From contig NZ_BKAU01000004.1 in the NCBI RefSeq assembly GCF_007992715.1, positions 372,001 through 436,000 of the forward strand: a DNA stretch of 64,000 nt, in the 5' to 3' direction. Numbering within the stretch: the stretch's first letter is position 1; every line of letters begins with the position of its first letter. This DNA is from Chitinophaga cymbidii (GTDB taxonomy: Bacteria; Bacteroidota; Bacteroidia; Chitinophagales; Chitinophagaceae). A program made the position numbers and the translations under genes. The notes beneath the pieces were generated by a model that was not told the DNA's origin, made no database searches, and saw nothing but the letters and a program-made list of their open reading frames with translations. Below, one piece after another: positions 41,254-49,013 of this stretch.

Positions 41254-43467
41254 CCCGTGCACTGCGGCCTTCTTCATATCTTTCAATACGGAATACAACG
41301 CATTGAACTGATCCCGCACATGTTTAATTTCCAGCATTTCTTCCCGCTCCTGCGTATTGCCTTTCCCTTCGTTGATCTGCTGCTGGCGCACCTGTAACAG
41401 ATGTTCCAGATGATCTTCCAGTTGCTGGAAAGCAGGTGTGGGTGGCAGGTCGGGAAAGATCACGCCTTCGCTGACGTATTGCCCGATCTGGTCCATGATG
41501 GTGAGCAGGAACAGCAGGATGTCCTTATACTCCTGGCGCTTGTACTGCAGCCGGTGCTGCCATGCGAAGGCGGACAGCTGCGCGATGTGGGAAGACAGCG
41601 TATGGCTCAGCACCACAAAGTGATATAGTTCCGAACCGTGTTTCCGCTTGCTTTTGGGTTCCGACAGCATCCGCTGGAACGCGGCCGTGAGGTTCGCGGT
41701 GTTCACATGCACTTCCTTGCGCGCCAGCTTGTAGGAGATCAGGCTGAAAGGCTTGTCCGTATACAGGTTGATCACCTGCGTGAGGTATTGTTTGTTGGAG
41801 GCGATCGTTTTGATCATGTAATCCGGCAGGAAGCGGTATTCCCAGCTCGGCCAGAAGAAATAGTTGAAAGAAAATGCGATGCCGCCGCCGATGACCGTAT
41901 CAATGACGCGGTGGGTAAGGTTCTGGAAATCCGCCGGCTGCAGGAAATGCAGCAGCAGCACAATGAACGGCGTCATGAATACCACACTCACCACATAATT
42001 GTAAGTGGTAAAACTGTAGGCCCCGAGAATACATACCAGCATAATGGAAAAGATGATCGTATCATCTTTTGTGAGCCATAGAATGCCCGCTGCAAAGAAA
42101 GCGCCGATCAGCGTACCGATCACGCGCTGGAAGCTGCGTGTTTTGGTAAGACTGAAGCCGGGCTTCATGATCACCATGATGGTGAGCAATATCCAGTAGG
42201 TTTTGCTGATGCCCAGGGCTTGCCCGAGCAGGAACCCCGTTACCATGGCCAGCCCGGTGCGCACTGCGTGGCGGAAGATGTGGGAGTTGAAAGTAAGGTT
42301 ATTGCGGAAGGTCGCCAGGTCGTACTGATGACGGGTGGTAAATTTGGACAGCTCCAGCTGATGATCGAAGGTGGCTTCCCTGGCTCTTTCCAGCCGTGTG
42401 AGGCGGTGAAGGTTGTAGATGCGCTGCGCGATGTGCTGCATGTTGTCGATCACCGCTTCAAAGGGCAGGAGGGCGGCCCTTTCCTTCAGCGTTGGCAGCT
42501 CGGCCTGGTAAGCTTTGAATTCGCGGCGGGCTTTTTCCAGCTCGAGCTTCAGGTTGACCCTGAGCATGGAACGTTGTCCCGCTGTTACGGCAATGCCTAT
42601 CTGGTCCAGCTCGTACGCGAACTGCACGATGCTGTGGTGGAGCTGCTCCACTACTTTTGACTGCCCGAACTGTTTTTGCAGGGAAGTATAATCGATCTGG
42701 GAGGCCATGATCTGTTCATACATGTCTACCAGGTCAAGAAATATCAGCACCATGCTTTTGCTGATGCTGGTGGTGCCCTGTTGCGCGGAGCGCATCTTCA
42801 GCAGCAATTCCCGTACGGCTTCCTGTTTTTCATTGACCACCACCTGCTGCGCGAACACATCGCGGTAAGTATCGGTGATGTCTTTGGCCGGCTGGTAAAA
42901 GTCCGCCCGCAAACGGAGGTACCGGGCGGTGGATTGAATGCAGTCCCCGAGGGTTTGCTGCACGGTCAGGTACGGCCTTACCTGCCAGAGCAGGAGCGCC
43001 AGCAGCGAATACCAGATGCTGCCGCTCAGCGTGAGCACGGCCATTTGCACGGCTCCGGCCGGCGTGAAATTCTCTGCCAGTACGCTCACCATCACCAGCA
43101 AGCCCCCGACGCCGATGTTCCCGCCACGGTTGCCGTAAATCAGCAGCATACTGTAAAACACGCTGCAGAGGCCGATCCAGATCGTCAGCAAGGGAATGTA
43201 AGGCTGCAGCAGGCCCGTGCCGAGCGCGGTGAGAAAGATCAGCACCGTGCTGATCAGCAGGCCGTTCCGCTTATGAATAATAGTGCCCGGAACATCAGCC
43301 AGCGCGGTGCACAGGGCGCCCATCGAAATGGAAATGCCCATGTCCAGCCGCCCGATACCGGAAAAAATGAGGGAGGGGACAACAACGCTCAGGGTAGTAC
43401 GAAGTCCGTTGCTGAAATGGTAACTGAATATAAAGGCTTTCGCTTCTTTGAACCAACGATCTTGCAT
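41233..43467 (-). CDS. FUSC-family inner membrane protein (YccS-like)
   Basis: A 744-residue membrane protein with the double membrane-block layout of FUSC/YccS proteins. The first block (about 20-170) contains FIFSYHFSNGLRTTLSVVVPS and GLLISTVLIFLTALGTGLLQPYI. A cytoplasmic helical region with conserved Leu/Arg heptads follows (about 170-390). The second block (about 400-540) holds FLLGQALGISKTYWILLTIMVIMKPGFSLTKTRSFQRVIGTLIGAFFAAG, the FUSC signature. The C-terminal helical part is soluble. Such proteins are related to aromatic-acid efflux pumps; the substrate is unknown. I use the ATG at 43467: the alternative at 43476 is TTG and overlaps a perfect -7 box. Confidence 0.9.
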   Translation of the reverse strand: MQDRWFKEAKAFIFSYHFSNGLRTTLSVVVPSLIFSGIGRLDMGISISMGALCTALADVPGTIIHKRNGLLISTVLIFLTALGTGLLQPYIPLLTIWIGLCSVFYSMLLIYGNRGGNIGVGGLLVMVSVLAENFTPAGAVQMAVLTLSGSIWYSLLALLLWQVRPYLTVQQTLGDCIQSTARYLRLRADFYQPAKDITDTYRDVFAQQVVVNEKQEAVRELLLKMRSAQQGTTSISKSMVLIFLDLVDMYEQIMASQIDYTSLQKQFGQSKVVEQLHHSIVQFAYELDQIGIAVTAGQRSMLRVNLKLELEKARREFKAYQAELPTLKERAALLPFEAVIDNMQHIAQRIYNLHRLTRLERAREATFDHQLELSKFTTRHQYDLATFRNNLTFNSHIFRHAVRTGLAMVTGFLLGQALGISKTYWILLTIMVIMKPGFSLTKTRSFQRVIGTLIGAFFAAGILWLTKDDTIIFSIMLVCILGAYSFTTYNYVVSVVFMTPFIVLLLHFLQPADFQNLTHRVIDTVIGGGIAFSFNYFFWPSWEYRFLPDYMIKTIASNKQYLTQVINLYTDKPFSLISYKLARKEVHVNTANLTAAFQRMLSEPKSKRKHGSELYHFVVLSHTLSSHIAQLSAFAWQHRLQYKRQEYKDILLFLLTIMDQIGQYVSEGVIFPDLPPTPAFQQLEDHLEHLLQVRQQQINEGKGNTQEREEMLEIKHVRDQFNALYSVLKDMKKAAVHGAVIAEG

Positions 43468-43759
43468 TAGCGGCAAAATTACAATATAAGCGTCATCTTT
43501 TTAATCTACTTTAATAATCAAGCGATTATCGAATTGAATATAACATATATTTCATTATCAATTATTTAAATAATTTCCATACGGCCGTCCGTGTAAAAAT
43601 TATCCCCAAGTGTGTATAAATAAATAGTAAATATTATGTGTTCTCTTTTAATTTACCAATTGTTTCAGGATCACCTCAAAAGAGCATGTTGTGTTGCCAT
43701 ATCTGTCTGACCGCCCGACCGGAAAGCAACCCCATGATACTGAAATCAACTTATTCGAT

Positions 43760-43767
43760 TATCTTTG
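43760..43767 (+). promoter_or_regulatory. Candidate -7 box of smc
   Basis: TATCTTTG is an exact fit to TAnnTTTG. Transcription would begin near 43774, about 17 nt before the start codon. A -33 TTG is not clear at the expected distance. Confidence 0.5.
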
Positions 43768-43780
43768 GCGGCTCATAAAA

Positions 43781-43786
43781 AGGAGG
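43781..43786 (+). promoter_or_regulatory. Strong Shine-Dalgarno site before the GTG start of smc
   Basis: AGGAGG within AAAAAGGAGGTG lies 4 bp before GTG at 43791 and fixes that start. Such an extended match to the 16S 3' end is uncommon in Bacteroidota, where A-rich leaders usually replace it. Confidence 0.75.
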
Positions 43787-43790
43787 TGTT

Positions 43791-46700
43791 GTGCGTTTAA
43801 AAACACTAGAGATCAAAGGGTTTAAAAGTTTCGCGGACAAAACCGTGCTGCACTTCGATGAAGGTGTGACCGGTGTGATCGGTCCCAATGGCTGCGGAAA
43901 GAGTAATATCATCGACTCTATCCGTTGGGTGATCGGCGAACATAAGATCAGCAACCTGCGTTCCGAAAACCAGGCCGGCCTTGTATTCAACGGCTCCCGT
44001 ACCCGTTCCGCCAGTGGTATGGCGGAAGTAAGCCTCACGTTCGAGAATACCAAGAACGTGCTGCCCACGGAATTCACCACCGTGACCATTACCCGTAAAT
44101 TTTACAAGAACGGCGACAGCGAATACCGGCTGAACGACGTGGCCTGCCGCCTGAAAGATATTCATAACCTCTTCCTCGATACCGGCGTCAGCACCGATTC
44201 CTACGCGATCATCGAGCTGGGGATGGTAGACGATATCATCAAGGACAAAGAGAACAGCCGCCGCCGCATGCTGGAACAGGCTGCCGGTATTTCCATCTAC
44301 AAGACCCGGAAAAAGGAAGCCAAATCCAAGCTGGACGCCACAGAAGGCGACCTGAACAGGATCGAGGACCTGCTGTTCGAGATCAACAACAACCTCAAGA
44401 CGCTCGAAAGCCAGGCGAAGAAAGCCGAACGCTACTACGAGATCAAAAAGGAATATAAAGAAGCCAGTATTGAACTGGCGAAAGCCGCGCTGGAAGGGTT
44501 CAACATCACTTTCCGCGACCTTACCGAGCAACAGCAGCAGGAAACCGACCGCAAAATGGCCCTGGAAGCGGAGATATCCACAGACGAGGCCGCCGTGGAA
44601 CAGGACAAACTGCACTTCGTAGCCAAGGAAAGGGAACTGCAGGTATTGCAGCGGTCTTTCAACGAATTGGTGTCCAGTATCCGCACAAAAGAGAACGACA
44701 AGAACCTCGCCACCCAGCAGCTGACTTACCTGAAGGAGCGCGAAAAAAACCTGACGGACTTCCTGAACAACGCGGAAGGCCAGTTGAACGGCCTCACCGA
44801 ATCCATTGCCTTTACCGAAACGCAGGTAACGGAAGAACAGGAGGTGTTCGATTCCATGCAGGACGAACTGGAAGGGCTGCAGGAGATGGTGGATGAAAAG
44901 AAGCAGCACTTTTCCGAAAAGAAGCAGCAATTGGAGAAACTGCGACAGGACCAGCAGCAATGGCAGCGCCAGCAGTTTGAAGCGGAAAAGAAAGTAGCGG
45001 TGGCCGATACTTCCGTGCAGAACCTGCAACGCGGCATCCAGCAGCTGCAGGAAGAGAAGACGGCCCGTGAAACGCAGATACAGACGCTGGAAGAAGAAAA
45101 GGCCGGCCTGCAGGAAACGCTGGCCAACAGCAAGGACGAGCTGGAAGAAATGATCCGCTTCCAGGAAGAAACGAAAGACAAGATACTTACCACGCAAGGC
45201 GAAATAGAAGGGCTGCGTGACAGGCTGGTGGACGAAAACCGGAAGCTCGATTCGAAAAAGAACGAATACGACCTGCTGAAATCCCTGGTAGACAGTCTCG
45301 AAGGCTATCCCGAAAGCATCAAGTTCCTGAAGAAGAACAGCGACTGGAACAACAAGGCGCCCATCCTCAGCGATATCTTTTTCTGTAAGGAAGATTACCG
45401 CACCTGCATCGAAAACCTCCTCGAACCATACCTGAACTATTATGTGGTGAACAACGCCGAAGAAGCCATCCAGGCCATTCAGCTGCTCGACCTGCATAAA
45501 AAAGGGAAGGCCAACTTCTTCATCCTCGATCAGTTCAATCACCAGGCCGGCAGCCTGTTTGCGCCCCCGGGCACAACGCCCGCGCTGGACGTAGTGGAGA
45601 TCGAAGAGAAATACAAAGGGCTCGGCAACTACCTGCTGGGTAAAGTATTCGTGGCGGAAACGGACCTCACCAGCGTCAGCTTCGCTGAACTGCCGGACCA
45701 GGACGTGCTTATTACCGAAAAGAGCGGCCGTGTGCACCGCGGCAAATACAGCATGAACGGCGGTTCCGTTGGCCTGTTCGAAGGAAAGAAACTGGGCCGC
45801 GCCAAGAACCTCGAAAAGCTGGATGCCGAGATCCGCGAGCTGGAAGGCATCTGCGGCAGCCTCAAAGCGCAGCTGCAGGCGAAACACGATGAAGTGCTGG
45901 GCTACAACAGCCAGCTCAACGAAAACAAGATCAACGCCGTGCGGGAAAAGGTGAACCAGCTGAATAACCAGCTGTTCGGCCTGCAAAACCGCATCGAGAA
46001 TTTCCATCATCTTATCGAAACCGGCAACAAACGGCTGGCGGAAATGGAGCAGTCGCTCGCCGTTAACGAGCAAAGCATTTCCAGCGTACGCGATGAGCTG
46101 GAAACGCTGAACGACCAGGTGCACACGCTGCACGACAGCATTGTGGCGGCGGACCGCGCCTCGCAGGAAGCCGAGCAGCAGTTCAACCAGGCCAGCACGC
46201 AGTTCAACAACCAGAACCTGCAGCATACCCGCCAGCACAGCAAGGTGCAGGGGTTGAAGCAGGAGCTGGACTTCAAACGCAAGCAACTCAGTGACCTGCA
46301 CCAGCAGATCACCAGCAATAAAACACAGCTCGAAGACACGGCAGGCAACATCGCCGCGGCGGAAGACCGCCTGCTGCACTCGGAAGACGGGCTGGTAGAC
46401 CTGTTCCGCAAAAGGGAAGAAGAAGAGAAAGCGCTCAACGAAAAGGACCAGGAATACTACAACTTCCGCAACCAGCTGCAGGAGCTGGAAAGCGCGCTCC
46501 GCTCCAAGCAGAAAACGCGCGACATGCTGGAACAGAACCTGAACCAGATCAAGGACAAGGTGAACGAACTGAAGCTGCAGCTGGCCTCCATGAAAGAAAG
46601 GCTGAGCGTGGAGTTCAAGATCAACCTGGACGAGATACTGGACGAAGAACGCACCGGTACGCAAAGCGTGGAAGACCTGCAGTCCAACGCCGAACGCCTG

Positions 46701-47324
46701 AAGAAGAGGCTGGAAAACATGGGTGAGATCAACCCGACGGCCATCGAAGCCTACACCGAAATGAAGAAAAGGTACGAGTTCATCCTTGAGCAGAAGAACG
46801 ACCTGGTGAACGCGAAAGAATCCCTGCTGGCTACCATCCAGGAAGTGGAATCCACCGCCAACCAGAAGTTCCTGGACACCTTCAACCAGGTAAAGGAAAA
46901 CTTCATCCGTGTGTTCAAAGCGCTCTTCACGGAAGAAGACCAGTGCGATATGATCCTCAACGATCCCGCTAACCTGGCGGACACCGGCATAGAGATCATC
47001 GCCAAGCCGAAAGGCAAGCGGCCCGCGGCCATTACGCAGCTTTCCGGCGGGGAGAAAACCCTTACCGCCACCGCATTGCTGTTCGCCATCTACCTGATCA
47101 AACCGGCGCCTTTCTGTATCCTGGATGAGGTGGACGCTCCGCTGGATGACGCCAACGTGGGCAAATTCACCAACATGATCCGCAAGTTCTCCGACAACTC
47201 GCAGTTCATCATCGTTACGCACAACAAGCAGACGATGGCGGCTGTTGACGTGATCTACGGTGTAACGATGCAGGAGCCGGGTGTGAGCAAGCTCGTGCCG
47301 GTGGACTTCAGGAGCCTGAACTAA
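43791..47324 (+). CDS. smc: Chromosome segregation ATPase SMC
   Basis: A 1177-residue SMC, the core of the condensin that compacts and segregates the chromosome. The N-terminal head has FKSFADKT and Walker A GPNGCGKSN (31-39). Two long coiled coils (about 170-500 and 670-1000) flank a hinge (about 515-660: SLEGYPESIKFLKKN, YNGGSV-like MNGGSVGLFEG). The C-terminal head carries the signature LSGGEKTLTA (from 1084) and Walker B FCILDEVDAPLDD (1108-1120). The start is GTG with a strong Shine-Dalgarno site. ScpA and ScpB genes are not in the window. A terminator follows the gene. A reading frame open over almost the whole opposite strand is a codon-usage artefact. Confidence 0.97.
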   Translation: MRLKTLEIKGFKSFADKTVLHFDEGVTGVIGPNGCGKSNIIDSIRWVIGEHKISNLRSENQAGLVFNGSRTRSASGMAEVSLTFENTKNVLPTEFTTVTITRKFYKNGDSEYRLNDVACRLKDIHNLFLDTGVSTDSYAIIELGMVDDIIKDKENSRRRMLEQAAGISIYKTRKKEAKSKLDATEGDLNRIEDLLFEINNNLKTLESQAKKAERYYEIKKEYKEASIELAKAALEGFNITFRDLTEQQQQETDRKMALEAEISTDEAAVEQDKLHFVAKERELQVLQRSFNELVSSIRTKENDKNLATQQLTYLKEREKNLTDFLNNAEGQLNGLTESIAFTETQVTEEQEVFDSMQDELEGLQEMVDEKKQHFSEKKQQLEKLRQDQQQWQRQQFEAEKKVAVADTSVQNLQRGIQQLQEEKTARETQIQTLEEEKAGLQETLANSKDELEEMIRFQEETKDKILTTQGEIEGLRDRLVDENRKLDSKKNEYDLLKSLVDSLEGYPESIKFLKKNSDWNNKAPILSDIFFCKEDYRTCIENLLEPYLNYYVVNNAEEAIQAIQLLDLHKKGKANFFILDQFNHQAGSLFAPPGTTPALDVVEIEEKYKGLGNYLLGKVFVAETDLTSVSFAELPDQDVLITEKSGRVHRGKYSMNGGSVGLFEGKKLGRAKNLEKLDAEIRELEGICGSLKAQLQAKHDEVLGYNSQLNENKINAVREKVNQLNNQLFGLQNRIENFHHLIETGNKRLAEMEQSLAVNEQSISSVRDELETLNDQVHTLHDSIVAADRASQEAEQQFNQASTQFNNQNLQHTRQHSKVQGLKQELDFKRKQLSDLHQQITSNKTQLEDTAGNIAAAEDRLLHSEDGLVDLFRKREEEEKALNEKDQEYYNFRNQLQELESALRSKQKTRDMLEQNLNQIKDKVNELKLQLASMKERLSVEFKINLDEILDEERTGTQSVEDLQSNAERLKKRLENMGEINPTAIEAYTEMKKRYEFILEQKNDLVNAKESLLATIQEVESTANQKFLDTFNQVKENFIRVFKALFTEEDQCDMILNDPANLADTGIEIIAKPKGKRPAAITQLSGGEKTLTATALLFAIYLIKPAPFCILDEVDAPLDDANVGKFTNMIRKFSDNSQFIIVTHNKQTMAAVDVIYGVTMQEPGVSKLVPVDFRSLN

Positions 47325-47346
47325 AAAACGTAGTTTAACATAAGGG

Positions 47347-47375
47347 AGCGCGCTGTTACGGCGCGCTTTTTCTTT
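47347..47375 (+). terminator. Intrinsic terminator of smc
   Basis: The stem AGCGCGC (47347-47353) with GCGCGCT (47361-47367) is followed by a T-rich run (TTTTTCTTT). It lies 22 bp after the smc stop and before the MFS gene. Confidence 0.88.
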
Positions 47376-47413
47376 GGTACAATCATTGTCCGAATCACCA
47401 AAACGCTGAAAAA

Positions 47414-48877
47414 ATGGACTTGAAGCCAAGGCAAACGCTTACGGAACAGGACGTCAGGCATGGATTGAAAATGGTTATCAGGGATGGAGTGGCTTCAGAG
47501 GCCATGACCACGCTTACCGGCGGTGCGTTTATTATAGCAATGGCCATACTGCTGGGCGCAAGCAACTTACAGCTGGGCCTTATTGCGTCGCTGCCAACGC
47601 TGGTGAACCTGTTCCAGCTGATCTCCATCTGGCTGGTCAGGCGTTATAACAACCGCCGCGCCATTACCGTGATCTTTTCGTTCCTTGCGCGTTTCCCGCT
47701 GGTCATCATCGGCATATTACCCTTGTTCTTCCCGCAATTCACAACAATAGAGCTGATCATCCCCATCCTTTTCTTCTACTACTTTTCCGGCGCCATCGCC
47801 GGCGCCAGCTGGAATTCCTGGATGAAAGACCTGGTGCCGGAGCGGGAGCTGGGCGGCTATTTTGCAAAACGCAGCAGCTATATGCAAACGCTGAACGTGG
47901 TCCTGAGCCTGCTGCTGGCGCTTGGGCTGGATTTCCTGCGGGACCGCCGGCCGGAGCTGGAGATGGATGCTTACGGCTGGATGTTCATTGCCGCGGGCAT
48001 CATCGGGTTGACAGGTTCCTACATCCTGTCCATGACGCCCGAGCCGCAGTCCTTCCTCACGAAAGAAAACATCTTCCGGATGCTGCGCCGCCCGCTGAAA
48101 GACAGCAACTTCAGGAAACTGCTGATCTTCAATTCCGCATGGATATTCGCCGTGAACATCGCCGCGCCGTTCTTCACCGTGTTCATGATGAAAAGCATGG
48201 GCCTCGGCCTGTCTTACATCATCGGGCTGACTATTTTGAGCCAGGTGTCCAGCATCCTCACGATCCGCCTCTGGGGCCTGTTTGCGGACCGTTACAGCAA
48301 TAAAACGATCATTGCCATTGGTGCGCCGATCTATATATTGTGCCTCGTGGCCTGGTGTTTTGTGGGCATCTACTCGCAGCTGTGGCCGAACCTGGTGCTG
48401 CTGGCGCTGATCCACATCCTGATGGGATTTTCCAATGCCGGTATCAACCTGTCGCTGACCAATATCGGGCTGAAGCTGGCGCCGCAGGCGGATGCGATCA
48501 TCTATCTCGCCGCAAAGAACGTGATCACCGCTATATTTTCCGCCCTCGCGCCATTGCTGGGCGGTTCCCTGGCGGATTATTTCACAGGCCGCCATCTGAA
48601 GATCGATGCGGAATGGGGTGGCCCCAACTGGACCAAATCCTTTCACCTGGTGGAGCTGCATGAATGGAACTTTTTGTTTGCCTTTGGAGCGATACTGGCG
48701 TTGATAGCGGTCAACCGGCTGGCCTTTGTAAAGGAAACAGGGGAGGTGGAAAAGGATGCGGTGGTGCGGATTATGCGAAGCACGCTGCGGCATAACCTCA
48801 AGGAGAATTTTATTGTGGGTAACCTGATGAACGGATATTCGCATTTGCGGAGCGCTTTCCGGAGGCGGTTCTTCTGA
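47414..48877 (+). CDS. MFS transporter
   Basis: A 487-residue major facilitator protein with about twelve hydrophobic helices (for example LTGGAFIIAMAILLGASNLQLGLIA, FPLVIIGILPLFFPQF, WMFIAAGIIGLTGSYILSM, LSYIIGLTILSQVSSILTIRLWGLFADRYSNK). The loop SNAGINLSLTNIGLKLAP and the conserved LRDLVPERELGGYFAKR-like region (KDLVPERELGGYF after helix 4) are typical of MFS proteins found in many Bacteroidota. There is no clue to the substrate. The C-terminal tail (about 50 residues) is basic and cytoplasmic, ending SHLRSAFRRRFF. It is transcribed separately from smc, which has its own terminator. Confidence 0.88.
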   Translation: MDLKPRQTLTEQDVRHGLKMVIRDGVASEAMTTLTGGAFIIAMAILLGASNLQLGLIASLPTLVNLFQLISIWLVRRYNNRRAITVIFSFLARFPLVIIGILPLFFPQFTTIELIIPILFFYYFSGAIAGASWNSWMKDLVPERELGGYFAKRSSYMQTLNVVLSLLLALGLDFLRDRRPELEMDAYGWMFIAAGIIGLTGSYILSMTPEPQSFLTKENIFRMLRRPLKDSNFRKLLIFNSAWIFAVNIAAPFFTVFMMKSMGLGLSYIIGLTILSQVSSILTIRLWGLFADRYSNKTIIAIGAPIYILCLVAWCFVGIYSQLWPNLVLLALIHILMGFSNAGINLSLTNIGLKLAPQADAIIYLAAKNVITAIFSALAPLLGGSLADYFTGRHLKIDAEWGGPNWTKSFHLVELHEWNFLFAFGAILALIAVNRLAFVKETGEVEKDAVVRIMRSTLRHNLKENFIVGNLMNGYSHLRSAFRRRFF

Positions 48878-48934
48878 TCTCCGCCAACCTTCCCATTCAA
48901 CCGCTGATCAAAAATTTCCCCGCCATCCCGTCCG

Positions 48935-48942
48935 TAAATTTG
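48935..48942 (+). promoter_or_regulatory. Candidate -7 box upstream of the propeller-cytochrome gene
   Basis: TAAATTTG fits TAnnTTTG exactly, about 70 bp before the start codon. No clear -33 TTG is seen. Confidence 0.35.
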
Positions 48943-49013
48943 AAATTACGCTCTCGCTATAGTATTTTGAAGCAAAATTCAATCGATTTCAATTTATGTT
49001 CCGCGGTACAAAA

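Larger units (their letters stand above)
43468..43790. other. AT-rich divergent intergenic region with DnaA-box-like sites
   Basis: A 323-bp AT-rich region between two divergent genes. It holds a minus-strand -7 box (CAAAATTA on the plus strand at 43474-43481) for the FUSC gene. Two DnaA-box-like 9-mers face each other: TTATCCCCA (43600-43608, one mismatch) and TGTGTATAA (43611-43619, exact for the complement of TTATNCACA). A plus-strand TATCTTTG (43760-43767) serves smc. No gene is supported. Confidence 0.5.

Noticed and set aside
43468..43790. Chromosomal origin of replication
   Set aside because: Only two DnaA-like boxes are seen and neither dnaA, dnaN nor other origin-linked genes are in the window; kept only as a low-interest observation.
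43806..47429. Open reading frame of about 1200 codons on the minus strand opposite smc
   Set aside because: It mirrors smc codon by codon, its product is rich in Phe/Leu/Val without a recognisable domain, and smc on the plus strand is certain.
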